From Branchiostoma floridae (Eukaryota; Chordata; Leptocardii; Amphioxiformes; Branchiostomatidae): 64,000 nucleotides of DNA. Below are positions 11,901 to 26,900 of this stretch, one piece after another; position 1 is the first letter of the stretch; each line of letters starts with the position of its first letter. The translations under genes were made by a program, and so were the position numbers. Below the pieces are notes generated by a model, which did no database searches, was not told the DNA's origin, and saw nothing but the letters and a program-made list of their open reading frames with translations. Where the stretch lies: the NCBI RefSeq assembly GCF_000003815.2, contig NC_049984.1:17528394-17592393 (forward strand), given 5' to 3'.

Positions 11901-14900
11901 AATTTCAAAACTAAGTTCAATTCAGATTTCAAGTCAACTTCCATTGTTACATCTGAGATTTTAAGCTTAAGACAATTTATTTCCATGACATGAAGTTCAG
12001 ATTTTCTGGATGCACAGGGTGAAATTTTTCTCCATCACAACAAATTTCCTTTCTAGGATGGAGAAACGTTTCACGGAAGAGCACGCTACAGTCACGCTTA
12101 GTGCTTTCCCAAGCATTCTATGGAAGAATAGGTTGCAAAAGGCTTGGTGAAAGAGAATTGAAATAAGCCTCAAAACACCCCTCTTGACTGAAGTTTGAAT
12201 GCATGAGGCAGAACTCAAGTCCACCCTCTCCAGATCATCATACATTCATACTGTTAAGTGTGAAATATTTCCAGTCATTTTATGTTCCTGTTTCTCTGTG
12301 GCGTGGGGACATTCTTTGGCATTTTCTATAGACTACAAACTCAACACCATGCTCTGTTTTGCTTTGCATTTCTATGGTTTTTGCAACACTTACATCAAAC
12401 ATAACAGAAACTTCCTTTTCCCTCATTATGCTAAATTCAATCCCTGCAAACTTGATATTATTTACAGCACTCCACTCACCCCCTCCATGCCCTCATGGTC
12501 ATAGCTCTCCTGATGGGCATTAAGTGCAGCTTTTAGGACGTCCTTCTCCAGGTGGGTGAAGGTGGGCACGGGATCGACGTTGTGATGCTGCAAGCTCTCA
12601 TCCCAGGAGGAGCACAGGTCATTCACTACCAGCGGGGTCACCATCACCGCAACTCTGCGGGGAAAATAACAAGAAGGTACTGATAAAGAAGAAGACCTTT
12701 CTTTGACATTTTTTCCCAATTGTGCAAAGTTAAGGTACTGTGTGATGTTTGATTCTTATCAGTGTGAATCATCCCAAAACTTGACCTTGTTGAAAAGTGG
12801 CCACAATGGCCCCAAAGAAGCCATCAAGATTAAACAAAGGCTTTGACTTGACTTAAAGATAAGAGTTTACAAAGACGTATTTCTGTGTAAAGCATACAAG
12901 CTAGTGTGAGTACTGTAATCCATTGTGTGAATTTCTTGCTTCTTTGTATACAACATGTAGATGGAATTGTTCAAATTTTCAGATTTTTTTTATCAAAGCA
13001 CATATAACAAGTGTAACTGAACATGTCTGTAATTACGTATCATAATTGCATGAAGTGAAAAAAACATAGTAGATGGATTCTGTCTATGCTGTGTTTTTAA
13101 AAATATTGTACCACCACTGATCTTGAGTCAGACCATGAAACAACTGTTACAATGACAGTGATAAATTTAAATTAAGTTGCAATTGGGGGGGCAGGTAGTT
13201 TTGAGATTGGGGAATACATTGTGTTAACTCAGACCCTACTTTGCCGTTCTTGGAACTGCTGGCTTATTTCTACTGTTAAGGACGTCAAAGTAAGTTGGCT
13301 GAAAGAGCAGCATATGAACCTACTATACAAAGATGATTTACAGTTAGGGTCAACATGGAGCAGCTTTTATTTACTGATGATAAATACTGATGGTCTGAAA
13401 AATATCTGATAAGTCATCCTGAGTGCAAATTATTATTCTTTATTGACAATCACATAGGTCAGCACATTTCATGCCCCACAAACAGGAAATTCTGCAGCAA
13501 GGTTGGCCTTCAAATACCTTTGGGTGATACCTCACCATTACAAACCTTCCTTTATGACAATGGTTCTGAAAGAAAGGAATTGGTTCTGCATTCTAACACT
13601 GTACCCAAGATGCAGTCAATAACAACCCCCTACAGCCTTAAAAAGGCCAAGGGACCATTACATTTTTCTCTCAAATGCTACCATACAATGTATGATTCAC
13701 CATTTCAGTCAAAAGTGCTGTGAAAGCTCTTGGTGCTTTCAGCTTGGTGGTCAACTGTAGAGCATTTATGGATGGTCTTTTATCAAGGCACTTCAAGAGC
13801 ATAGTGGACTTGAAGTGCTTTCTATGCAATATTTGAGAAACCCTCAACAGCAGATAGAGATCTCTATATTAAGTAGCACTACTAATGGAATAAATTATAC
13901 TGCTTCAAAATCAAAAATACATGCCTGCTAATGTTTTTGTAGTCCCCCTGTTGCCTACTTTCAACTTTTGGCTGTGCAGCAAAAAACTGTATCATCCATT
14001 TACGTACCAACCTGATGAAAGTATTCATGTATTGCTAAAAGGATCGCTGAGGCCAAGGTGCTTTGCTTGAATACTGATCAACTTTTCCTGAGATGTCTAA
14101 AACATATCTGATATAAATATAACGTGAAATTTGTCAGCTTCCACCCAATCACAATAGCTATTGTGGTCAGGTTGATGTTCTTTATTAATAAGTAGCACCT
14201 TTTATCTTTTTATGTTGGTTTGATTCATCACTTGTTTTGAATACGTTTATGTCAATGATTTTTCTATTTCTATTTTCGGACACTCACTAGACTATGACAA
14301 TGTAGCTCTGCACTGAAGTTAGTAACTTACATTTACAGTGCTACGTCTGGACAGAAGGTAAAAGTAGTCTTTTCTTTTTACCTCCCAAACCGAAGTCAGG
14401 TACCAATTTTTACACCTGGGTGAAGTGAGGAAGGTCATGTAAAGTGCCTTTCCCAAGAACACAATGTCAGGGGCATGGCAAGTATTGAACTCTGGACCTC
14501 TAGATTCCAAGTCAAATGCTCTACCGGTTACGCCATACACGACGCCACCTGTCTATGCATTTGAGTGTTGTATCAAGAAGTGGTTGCTTGTAGGCATCAG
14601 ACTGGAACAAATTTTATGTTACCTTCTATTCGATCCAGAAGAGAATCCAGAACCATTCACTGACGGTATTACTCCTTACTGTCTAGATGTTGTTATTTAC
14701 ACACATGCAAATTAACAGTAAATAGATAACAAACAATGAAAAAGTACTCACTCCAATTCCTCCTCGAGCACCAATGGGAATCCTGGGAGGAACTTGACCT
14801 GTGACCCTGACACCAGCGAACCAGATCCAGGCCTGAAAACAGAAAACAACACAACTTGGCTTTGAACTTTTCAGCCTCCCCAGAGGGCTTTGAAAAACGC

Positions 14901-17900
14901 AGTCAGGCAATATGCTTTCACCCTGGTTAAATAAACAGTAAACAAACAAACAAACTTCATGTGAGGCAAAACATGTGTCAGTGTTCAAAAGATAAGACAA
15001 CAAAAACTAGCCATTTTGTATGGAAATGGGTATGTCTATGGTGCTGAAAATATGACTGCAGTTACTAAGACACAGTATTCCATCTTAAGGCCACACCAAT
15101 TTAATTTCTTGGTTCACGGATTTTTTCATAAAAAATATGGAGCAAGAGGGTGAAATGTTTGTTTGTTTGTTTGTTTATTTTTATTTATCCAGGGGTACAT
15201 GTCGCCTGACCGGCGTTTTTCAAAGATCCCTGGGGGGAAACCCCGTACATACATAACAATAAATGATAACAGTTTAAAATCAAATACATGGTGACTCAGC
15301 AAGAATCGGCAAATGATAACGCAATTTAACTAAGACAAAATAAGGCAAATCAATTGTGCACATTAATCCTAATACAACTCGAAATCATAAATGAAATCAA
15401 ATAAGTAATGGAATTTGCATACCAATGTGAACAGAAAAACAAAGACGTGACAGATTACATATCAGATCATGTGGTACTCTGTTGTGTAGATGGTTTTGAA
15501 AGTAGAGATGGATGATGCTGTTCTTAAGTGTGCAGGTAGCGAGTTCCACAAAGCTGCACCGGAAAACGAGAGAGACTTCTTCTTGTATTGTAACCGTGTT
15601 CTTGGTAGTTGAAGCCCCCCCTGTGTACTGTGCCGGGTGTGGTGTGAATGTGTGTCAGCAGATGTAGTGAACAAATGTGATATGTGTGGAGGAAACATAC
15701 CGTTGAGAGCCTTGAACATGAAAACAGCCTTAGCTCTTCTGTGGTGCTGTGCTACAGGGGTCCAGCCGAGTAAGTTCAAGACAGTTTCCCGAGAAGTGTA
15801 GTGGTCGCACCCTAATATCACCCTGCCCGCCCTATATTGCAACTTTTGGAGTTTGTCGATGGCCCCTTTACCTCCCTGGTCCCATACAGTACTGCAATAT
15901 TGAATGTGGGGGAGGAACAGACTAGTGTAGATTGTCAACAGCGCTTGTCTGTTTAGGTATGGCCTTAAACACTTCATGATGCCAATTATCTGCGACAGTT
16001 TCTTATTGACATGGAGAAAGTGGTCATTCCACAGTAGGGCCTTGTCTATGACAACTCCTAAGTACTTAAAGGTGCCCACTTGCTCCAGCTCTGTGTCATC
16101 TAGAATGAGCTGCAGTTGCTGGTCAGTAGCTTTGGACTTGTGTGATCCCACCAACATTGATTTGCATTTCAAAGGGTTAAGGGATAGTTTGTTAGCGACG
16201 AACCAGTGCATGAGTCGGGTGCAGTCATTCTGTAGGGTCTCCTGAATTGTCTGTATGCTGCGATGGGAGAAGTAGACAATCGTGTCATCTGCATACATAG
16301 CTACTCTACATGACTGTACACAATTAGGCAGGTCATTGATATAAACAATAAATAGGAGGGGTCCAAGAATGGACCCCTGGGGTACTCCACAGGTCACACA
16401 GGATGTATTGGATAAGATTGAGTTAACGCAGGTCCGCTGCAATCTACCGGTCAGGTATGATTTGAACCAACTACAAGCCATTTCGTCGACCCCATAGGCT
16501 TTGAGTTTATCCAAAAGAATGTCGTGGTAAATAAAAAAAAAAATAAAAATAAAAATGAAAATTGTAAAACGACTAATCCAAAACATAAAGAAAAAATGTT
16601 TTCAGCTTGAAAAAAGTACAAAAACACTATTATTGTACAGTAGCAGCACCTGTACCCACACTTTAAGGAGCTTATAATATAAAGGCCAATTTGCTACACG
16701 CTTCATTAATGGTGAAAATTTGCTGAGTGGTAATTTTTATTTTTATTTTTATTTTCAAAAAATAGGAGCGAGCAAATCCGTGAACCAGGAAATTAAATTG
16801 GTGTGGCCTAAGGTACAAAGACTTCTGATCAATAGTCAGTGAAGCAACGAAGCAATGAATGAAAGGGACCAAACAACTTCAAGACATAGTTAGGCCACAC
16901 TGGCTTAATTTCATGGATGACATCCTCTGGAGACCCCATAACATGCGTGCGGGCGGGTGAAGAAAAAAATCCAGCAAAAAAACAACAATTGCCAAACCAC
17001 AAGACTAAACAGCTAGTCCATTCGTTTCTAGACTTGGTTTGTCTCATTTTACCTCCAGTAAGACTGTAAGAGACAATCATTCCTATTTATATGATGAATA
17101 TATTGCAATACCTGTTTGAAGAGGGAGCAAGGGCACTATACCCTGACCATGTGCCCCTTAACCCTGGAGAGCAAATGCTCTGGCAAGCAGAAAATTCTGA
17201 TTGACCAGGTATACTCTTGGGTGGCCACAGTTGCTTTTTGGAGAACAAGCGAAAGTCAATGTGCACGTGGATGTTTTTCATTAAATAACTGACCGTGACC
17301 GTGTGGCCTTACCAACGAGATAAAATGCAGCAAGGAACACTACGGAATTTACCTTGCCCCCTGAGGAGTAGTTGGGCAGCAGGCAGCATAGTTCCAGGCC
17401 TTCTCGCAGTAACTGTTCACAGCATTCACCACCAGGCGTCGGAACTCTTCCTCCTTCTTGACCCACTGGGGAAAAAATTAGAAGGAACTTCATCAAAACA
17501 AGATTTCATGTCCAGACGATAACACTAAAATATGCTAATCTATCAATCGGATGTATGTAAGAAGTATGAACAGTTCAGAAAGAATAATATTTATTGATTC
17601 TGTAAAGTCATTATGCAACAACGTGGGTTTAATATATGATTATCTTAAAGTTGATTTGTGGAGGCTTCAAGTTCTTTTACAGTGGCTTTAATCAAAGGAA
17701 GATTTTTTTAGAATCAAGCCTTTTTTTGCAGAAATACAATAATATAGCAAAAAAATGCTGGTAAAGTAAAAAAGAAAAACAAAGGCCTATACAGTCAATA
17801 GGTCCTAGATTTTTATAGCCAAATCTTGGATAGATACAATGTGGGGGTGTCCTGGACAAAATTGTTACTGTGAAAAGAGGTTTTATGCCTCCATTTGCAT

Positions 17901-20900
17901 GCTAACAATCATGAAGTCTTAGTCATTACTACATATCAAACACACTAACATTTTCTGCAGTGCTCTCACTTTCATGTTTCAGAGTGCAATCCCCCTGGCT
18001 GCAAGGTTTCGTTAGGCTGCAGCTAGCTGGGCTAAGATAAACTATATAATGGCCTTGCTCTCCTGGCCTAGAAAGCCTGTATTACTCTATCACTTACCTC
18101 CAGGGCTGTCATGGATTCAAATGTCACATGGACTGACTTTTCATCAGCATCCCAGTCAACTGAGAGGAAGAAAAAATATGTGATCATCCATCCATAAGTT
18201 TTTTTCTTCAGTCAGGGAGTTGATTTCACACTTCCAGAAATCTTTTAAATCAAAATCTTCTCAAAAGAGATTGTAAAAAAACACAGTCACACAATGCTAG
18301 GACTGTTGATCATGAATGCTGTTCAGTATAAAGCTGCAGTATGTAAACCCAACCCTGATTGAAAAGTAAAACTTCCTGCTGGAAAACCATTTCCTTTCAG
18401 CAAAATACAAAATACATTATAAGTCATGTACCTCTTAAACTTCTTATCAGCTGTCAGAACTGAGAAGAAAATGCTCTGGCGCCGGAATAACGGTGAGCTA
18501 TTTGTCAAAACCCATTGGTTTGATGGCAAAGGATTGCACTTGCTAGGAAAGCTTATTTGAATGGAAGATAATGGCCATCTATCCGTATCCTTTTGAATTG
18601 CCATGAATTCCTGGTTGCTTCTGCTGTAGAGAGATACAGGCGAGCTAGGTAGACGCTAATGCTTTACCTACACACTACACAAGATCCTAGCCTCAGCAAA
18701 AAGTCCTTCTCTCAAGACAAATTGTCTTAAAGATGCCATTGCTGAAAGGCTGAAATGGGACAATTTTTCCTTTCCGTGCAACTTTCAGAGCAAACCTGAG
18801 ATTACTAACTGTCAGAAAAGATGGTATGATGGATGAGTCAGTAAAACACTGAAAGTGCTAATGCACTGAAGGTAGTAATTTTTCTATCTTTGGCATCACC
18901 ATGACACATATAATCGCTTTCACTGGTTGAAACATGAATGGCTCACAACAATGATGGAAGTGGGAGTCACTAATGTCCTAAGGAAGGTTGTTGTAGAGCT
19001 ACTGAAAATTGGCAGGTTAGTACAAATGGCTGTGCACAAAGAACTTTAATACCCACGATGACGTGTGAAGTTGAGCCACAAAAATCATGTCTTTACAGAC
19101 TGTAAATGTGGCATTAACAATCATCATGGAGAAAAATTCATCGTCATTACCATCGCAGTTGGATCCCGTGGCACATCTGATACAATATATTGGCTTTCGC
19201 AAAATGTAAGAAACAGAGATGAGCACTGCCCTACATGTCAAGTGCTTGCTACACAAGTTATGTTGGGAGGTACTGTTATGAAAAAATTCTAACCTTGTGT
19301 TACTGTACTTATTGATTTCAATTTACATACTATAAAAGTGAACACAAACAAAAGAAAATCAATAATCAACATTACCATTGCAGTTGGACCTGGCACACAG
19401 TACCGTCTGAGTTTCCGAGCCTCGACAGGGGGCGCCATTGAATGACGGGGCAGGGTTGTTGCAGCGTCGGCGCCGTGTCATGGCCGAGTAGTCACAGTGC
19501 TTCTGACACACGTGGTATTGGCCCCATGAGCCCCAATGTCCATTGTTCTCTGTAGGAAGGAAGACAGAAAGATGTACATGTGCATGTATGGTGAAGTTAG
19601 TTGACAATCATGATTTGTTCAATAAGACATGATAAAGTCAAACCTGGCCAAGAAACCACCTGGCACATATAACCACCCCCAGTCACAAACCACGTTAAAA
19701 CAGTCCTACTATTTACATAGTTAACCCCACCCTCCCTGTCCTTAGCAACCATTATTCCTCAGTTTCTTGAGGGGTTACTGAATCCAGGTTTGACTTTATT
19801 GTGGGGTTTAAGCCCCAAGTTTAAAAGCTAGCTTCTTGCATCAAGCGTTGACTTCTAGTCCTGGAATCAGACCTCATCTTGCTTGACTTTGCTTGACTTT
19901 AGGCTCCAAGGGTGTATGTGCAGCTCGCCACGCCTGCACCAGCTTTTGATTGCATGATGATTAAAAGCTATTAGGAAACATAGTGTGTATGGTCACATTT
20001 GTGACGGTAAGCTCACTACCCTAACGGTGTGTGTACTTGTCTGTGAAATAGATAGATAGCTTCGTTCTTTTCGGAGCTTGCAAAGAAGCGAAAGTCCCCT
20101 ACCTGTGCAGGCCATGTTGTCGATGTCAGAGATGTAGAAGGAGGATGTGCACTCACACCTGAAGCTGCCCCTGGTGTTCACACACCTGGCATTGACTCCA
20201 CAAGGTGAGGTGGACGTCGTGTTACATTCGTTGATGTCTGCAAGGAAAATAAAAATTATGTGCTTCTCTCAAGTCGTCTTCTTATCTTTCATGATGAAGT
20301 TCACAACTTAACAGTTGCTGGGGGCTTTCCTGGCTTTTTGCAGTATCTGTGTCCCAGCCTTTGAATTGCAGTTTATTGAGCATAACTTAAGGCAGTTATG
20401 ATCAAACAGATTCTGACAATTTGCTGAGCCAGTCTCTTACAGTATATAGATTGATTTTTTTAAACATCTCACCAAGAGTAATCTTCATCATCTATCCATG
20501 ACACCCACTGGATCAAATAAGCAAATTCAATTTTATGTTTATTTTCAATTTGATATCATGTGGTTAGACATATATAAGTTATCAAAAACTGTACAATCAA
20601 GCAACTTGTGGTTATACACATGTACATGTAGCTTCATCCCATTCTGCCGAGTCTGCAGCAGAGTAGCTTTTATCTCATAGAATTACGAGGGGCGTTCAAT
20701 AAGTAATGCCCCTGACCCATTTTCCATAGCAGGAGATAAATGAAACTTGGCACAGTTATTAGTCTTTCTCTTCATAGGAACCACCCAGAGTTATGCATTT
20801 CTCCCATCGTTTGATGCAGCTCTGGACGCCGTTTTTGTAGGACACCCCAGGTTGGTCCTCCAACAGATGCCTCATCAATGGCAGAAGAGGGACGACCAGG

Positions 20901-23900
20901 TCTGGGAGCTGTTTCCGCAGACTTCCGGACATGTTTGAATTCAGGATGCCAGCGTTTTACAAGGTCATATGATGGGGCATCATCACCATAAGTTTCTTTC
21001 ATTTCATCAAAAATCTTCTTTGGTGTGCGTCCTTTCAAATACAAAAACCGGATCACTGCGTGACACTCAACTGGTTCCATTTCACACCTGGTCCATTTCG
21101 CACCTGACTCAGTTCAAACACAAGTAAATCAAAAACCACAATTAGTTCAGAGCTGTTTTTTGCAACATAACCTATAAAGATATGAATCATAAAACAGACA
21201 AAATTTCATCTAGATCAGACAACTGGAAGTGGGTCAGGGGCATTACTTATTGACCGCCCCTCGTACTTGTCACAGGTTGTATCATATACAGTAGACCCCC
21301 TCCTGGGTTGTTGGGCAAAAGCGAGAGACAGTAGAAGATTTGATAACATTGTTATATACATTGCTCTACCAGTATAAGAGACTTACCAACACAGTCCTTC
21401 CCGTTGACCAGATGGTACCCTTGGTGACACTTGCAGGAGTCTGGTCCCTGTCCTGGCTTCTTCACACACTCATGGTCACAGTCTGCTCTCTCTGGGTACA
21501 TGCAGTCATACCCACTCTTAACTGTGGAGGCATAACATTACACTCATTAAATACAACTCTTTTACACAACTCATGATCATATATATAGTGGGTACATGCA
21601 CTCATACCCACAGTGAAAACTAAAGGGGAATCACAGCTGAACAAACAGAAGAATAGGGATTGTTAGGCCACAAAAATTTAACTTGTTGGTTCTCAGATCT
21701 AAAGCAAATTGCTGAGTATGAGGTGAAAGACTTGCATCTGAAATCACATACATGGAGTTTCAGGGATTGAATATAAGTCATTTTATCTATATCAAATTGA
21801 AAATTCATATTTGTTACACTGAGATATAACATGCATTGGCATAATACCGGTAGTAAGACTTATACCGGTAGATTAAAAATACTGGAACTTAAAGAGATCT
21901 ACACATGCAACAATTATAGTTAATTCTGAGCTGTGCACACTTCAGACATCTAGGTGTCCAATACATCATTTACAAAGCATCGATAACAATGCATTCGAAG
22001 ACAACAAGGCCAAAAGTTTTCAGTATCTTTTTCGGGGTAGGCAGCTTGTCGTGGGACAAACACACTGTCACATTCATTGCCAAATTTATAGATCATATTT
22101 ACACATGCTCACGGCACAAGACGAACATGATTCAACAACAATCTTGAATTTCTGTTGGTGACCTACAACTCATGTAAAAGTGTGAAGAACCGTTGCATAA
22201 TAGCCCGGATCTACGACTGAATGGGCAAAATTGAACGTACGCAGCCATTTTCCCGCCATTTTTATATCTACGCTAGCAGTGAAGTGTTACGTCATAGCGG
22301 TTGTGACGGACAGGAGTTAAATGAAAATTCTTGACAGTATACGTCCGTTTTCTCATGACATTTTGTATGCTCATGCAGGTTTATGTTTTATGCATTTACT
22401 GACAGAAAAGGAAGGAACATCAGAGGATGTATAAATGTACATAGCGGCAGTTAATTGTGCCGTGTTTCTTCTTACCGGTATTTTGTACCCCCTCCCAACC
22501 ACGCGTCCGTTCGCCGTGTAATTCCGCGACGTGTTACAATTACAATATTACGCTTTTAGCAGGACAAGAGTGGCAGAAAAGTTACACAGAAGAAGTGGCA
22601 AGGGTAAGCTATAACAGCAACATGTAACTGGAGAAAATGATGCGTTGACAATTTGTCAAATCAGTATGGCTAGAGAAATCGTTGTCAACGTACCGGTATT
22701 ATGATAATAGATGTTACACAAGACTACCACATTTCATCACACTTTTACAAAACAGCTAAGTGATTTTAATAGCAGGATGCAATGATTGTAATCATGGGGG
22801 TACATACTGGCACACTCTCTGCCCCTAACCAGGTCGTACTGTTCAGGACAGGTGCAGTAGTAACTTGCCAGGGTGTTGACACACTGGGCCACGCCCGTGC
22901 ACCTGTTTAGGTCAGGTCTGCTGCACTCATCAATGTCTGGAATGGAGAAGAATCATTCCTAAAGTGTTGTGAAGTGAAAACAGACCCAGCCTAGAGAATA
23001 GGTGGCATATCTACATCTACATCTACATGTACATTGTAATAACCCCAAGTAACCCATCCCCATCAGGACCAAAGTAGGGGAAATTTGAGGTCCTTGGCTA
23101 AGGCATAATCTAGACACAGTTTTTACCGATATCTGTGGATATGTCGGGAGGGATCTGGAACGTTGGCTGCGGGACACCCATGGCGCTTGGAGTCATATAG
23201 CCTAATGAGCCCGCATTATATGCTAATGAGCCCCCCAAAGTCGGGACGCATCTACACGCACGCGGAAGTTGTCGGGGACCCCTGCTAAGCCATTGGGGAC
23301 CCCTGCTAAGCTATCGGGCGAATGCTCCAGACCAAATTTTGCCAATATCTTCATGGCGATATTGCAGTTCCATCTAGATGCTGAAAAAAAGCTGTCGGCG
23401 AGAGGTTGTTGGCTCGCAGATATCGGGAAAAACTGTGTCTAGATCATGCCTAAGGTAGCCATGCTCCCAGCCTGGCGCAGAAGGACCCAACACTGGGAGC
23501 CGTCACGACTGCAATAGGTAGGGCATTCCACTCTGGTACTGTTCGTGGAAAAAAGAAGTACAAACATGTACATCATATCTATAAGTTATAACCATAAAAT
23601 TGTATTCTGATGACATAAGGGATGTGGCCAAGTGATAACATGGAGAAGGACAAAGGAGCAAGTCTTTCAGGAGATTGGATGATTACATCTCTTATTTTGA
23701 TAAACTTCTAATCCTGTAAGGCTAGTTGTCAAAGGTTTAAACATTTAACAAAAATTTACATACAATAGGACAACAGGAGCTATAACCACTAGCAGCTTAC
23801 ATCAGTCAATGAAGAACAGTGAGGGCCCCGACAGCCCAACTCAGGGTATCCTGCTATAATCATGTAGAGAACATGCATATGATGATGATGAAAGACAAAT

Positions 23901-26900
23901 TGTCCATCCGATATTTCATGATTATTAGGTGTCAGATAATGAAGCACTGACCAATACAGTCCCGTCCGTTGGCCCCAAGTTTCATGCCCTGTCGGCAGTG
24001 GCACCTCAGGCTGCCCATGGTGTTCTCGCAGGTGCCTGCACAGCCACCATTTCCAATGGCACACTCGTCCACATCTGTAAAAAAAATTTGCTTGTTTTAC
24101 TCATTGACCACACATTGCAGTATTTGGAGATTTACACACTGTGTAAATGAGAACATGATGATGCTCTTGTCTACTATAGATCGTTCATGCCAGGTTAAAA
24201 GTCTGAAAGAACAGAAAAAAATCAAATTCATTGTAAAGTTTACAGTGAAATATATATTTTTTTGTTCATCAAGATCATCTCTTTGTATTAGCCTTCTTTG
24301 ACTTGAGCAACCATTTCTTTATGCTATATTGCACCCAAATTAATGAGGAAAATAAACTTGAATAAGTGATTGGTTTGATTATAGCCATGACCATACAGTA
24401 ACAGCTATTATGGCTGAAATGGTGTACGGTCTATGATAAATTGTAGGCAAAACAAAATAATCATCAGTTGAAATCAAGACAATTAAGATATGCTCTAAGA
24501 CTTACTCTTGACAAGTAGAACACTTTTTAGTAAAAATGATAAACAACATCAGGGCTCAAAATACCACCTGCATAAGCAACTTAGTGCAGGTAGAATTGCA
24601 GCTGTGCAGCTATTTCTGGTGTCTACCTGCAGCTAATTGTAACCTGCACTGGTCCATGTACTGTTTTTTTTTACGTTAAATGTCTTATGATGCAGGTGTA
24701 TGTGGATTGCTATTAACTGCACTGTTACCACCTATAAAGTATAAAGAAAAGAAAATAGCAATGGTTCCTGAACAATTCTAGTACAATCCATACTTGCCAA
24801 ACTCAGAGTGGTGCAAGTAAAATTTGTCTGGTGCATGTAATTTTGAATGTTACCTGCACCAGTGCAGGTATGCAGAAAAAAGTATTTCGAGCCCTGAACA
24901 TGATATCTAAACAGGAATAAAAGTTGACAGATGATACAATTACAACACAAGTGGCACTCCGTGAGTGGCACTTCCTACCTGCACAGACGAGTCCGTCCCC
25001 TTCGTACCCCGGCAGACACCTGCAGGTGTACCCGCCCACGGTGTTGATACACTCAGCCCGGCGGGAACAGGTGTTGTCTTCAGGCAGTACACACTCATTC
25101 TTGTCTGAATGGTAAGGATATCAGTGATGTTTATTGCTGTGTGAGTAGTTTCATCAGGTTGTTTAAACACTGCATACTGGGGTGACTTGTACACAGCAAA
25201 ACAGTTAACACTCACAAAGAGGCAACGATGGTAAAACCTGTCTATATCTTCTTTTTCAGTGCACTCAATCTTGAAGAAGATTATTAAATTATTGACCACT
25301 CAAGGGAACATGGTCACATTAGACAGGTGGTCTATACCATTGGCAACAGGATTTGTCATGCTACTAGGTCAATGCACTCAATGCACAAAATCTATTTGTA
25401 ATTGTAGTTCTTATTTTGCACAAGATAAAAGTAACATTATAGTGCAAATTCGTGAAATGTAGATGAAAGTGCTGGGGTAAGACAGACTGAGACAAATCTA
25501 CATACTTAGGTCTTCCCATCTAGTTTACCGAAAAAAAATTACCAAGGCATGTAGTTGAATTTCAGTTTTGTCTATAGTTTTGTCTAAGGAACCACAGAGC
25601 AGACGCACTGTATGCAGACATGCTAACTTGAGAAGAGTTTTGACTGTATACTCTCTCTCTTACCTATGCAGGAATATCCATCAGGCCCAATCTCGTAACC
25701 ACGACGACAGGAGCACCAGTACGAGCCAATGGTGTTGTGGCACTCCTGCTCACAGCTCCCATTGTCTACAGCACACTCGTCTACATCTGTGGAAACAAAT
25801 TAGAAGCACTGTGACTCGTCATTTTTTTGTAATTACATAGAGATGTAAGTCATCTGATATACCTTCAAGTTGGTGATAACACCTCAAACACATGTAAATA
25901 CTGCTTAGGCCTATGTCACATTTCCAAACCAGGGCCCAGCCCAGCAGATTTTGGGAACAAAAAGTATGATATAAAAGTCAACAAACTACATGAGACGTAA
26001 AGAGCATAGTCGTGGGCATTATTTGAGTATATTTTTACGTAATACTTTAAATTTATCATTCTTCGTTTTCCACAAACAGCCTGGCCAGGCTCCATTTTGG
26101 AAAATGTAACATTAGCCTTAAGATATTTCATTCCTTCTGGGAATGTTATTATATACATATATAAGGCTTTTAATTTGACATAATCTGCGCCATGTTGGAT
26201 TACAGCGTACGTCTGTTAACAACACGAAGATGCTTCTGCTAAATTCAATTCCCCGCCAACAGGATTCAAATTATAATTAGTATGACGTCAATGAAAGGCC
26301 TGACTGTATAGCTCTTAGTAGCTAATGTTTATCTACTGAAACTGTTTCCTTACCCTCACAGGTCCGTCCATCCTCAGTGATGCTGTATCCACCCCTGCAG
26401 TGACACCTGTAGTTGCCCAGGGTGTTCACACATGCCGCAAGGTCATCACACTGGTTCAAGGTCACACCATCCACCTCTTCACACTCATCAATGTCTGAAG
26501 GCAACAGAAAAAAATCTTCTTCCTCAAAATCATCTATGGCATAAAAATAAACTTGCACATGCAGAAAGAGCAAACCAACAAAATTTCATTCCCAAACTAG
26601 AGTTCCACGAACACATACCTTCGCCAAATAATCAAGCCTTTATTTAAGACTTTAAGGTTTCATTAATGTATTTCTAAAGAGTACCTATTCCAAAAGAAAA
26701 TGACTGCATGAATGTGTGTTCAGCGGTTGGAAGTTCCATCTTATCCATCCCTCGGGTAGTGTTGCCCACAAACACACATACATACACAGTCGCTGCAGTA
26801 CCATAGAAAACGGTAGGGAAACAATTTTTGAACTTGACCTTCCTTTCCACAACAGGTCCCAAGTTCACACCTTCTCAAGTTATGCTCTTGACAGAATACA

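Noticed and set aside
21387-21521. Shorter exon 41 using an AG 8-10 bp further in
   Set aside because: Those acceptors give a stop or wrong frame (TGG GTA TGA); the CCTCCACAG site keeps phase and Cys pattern.
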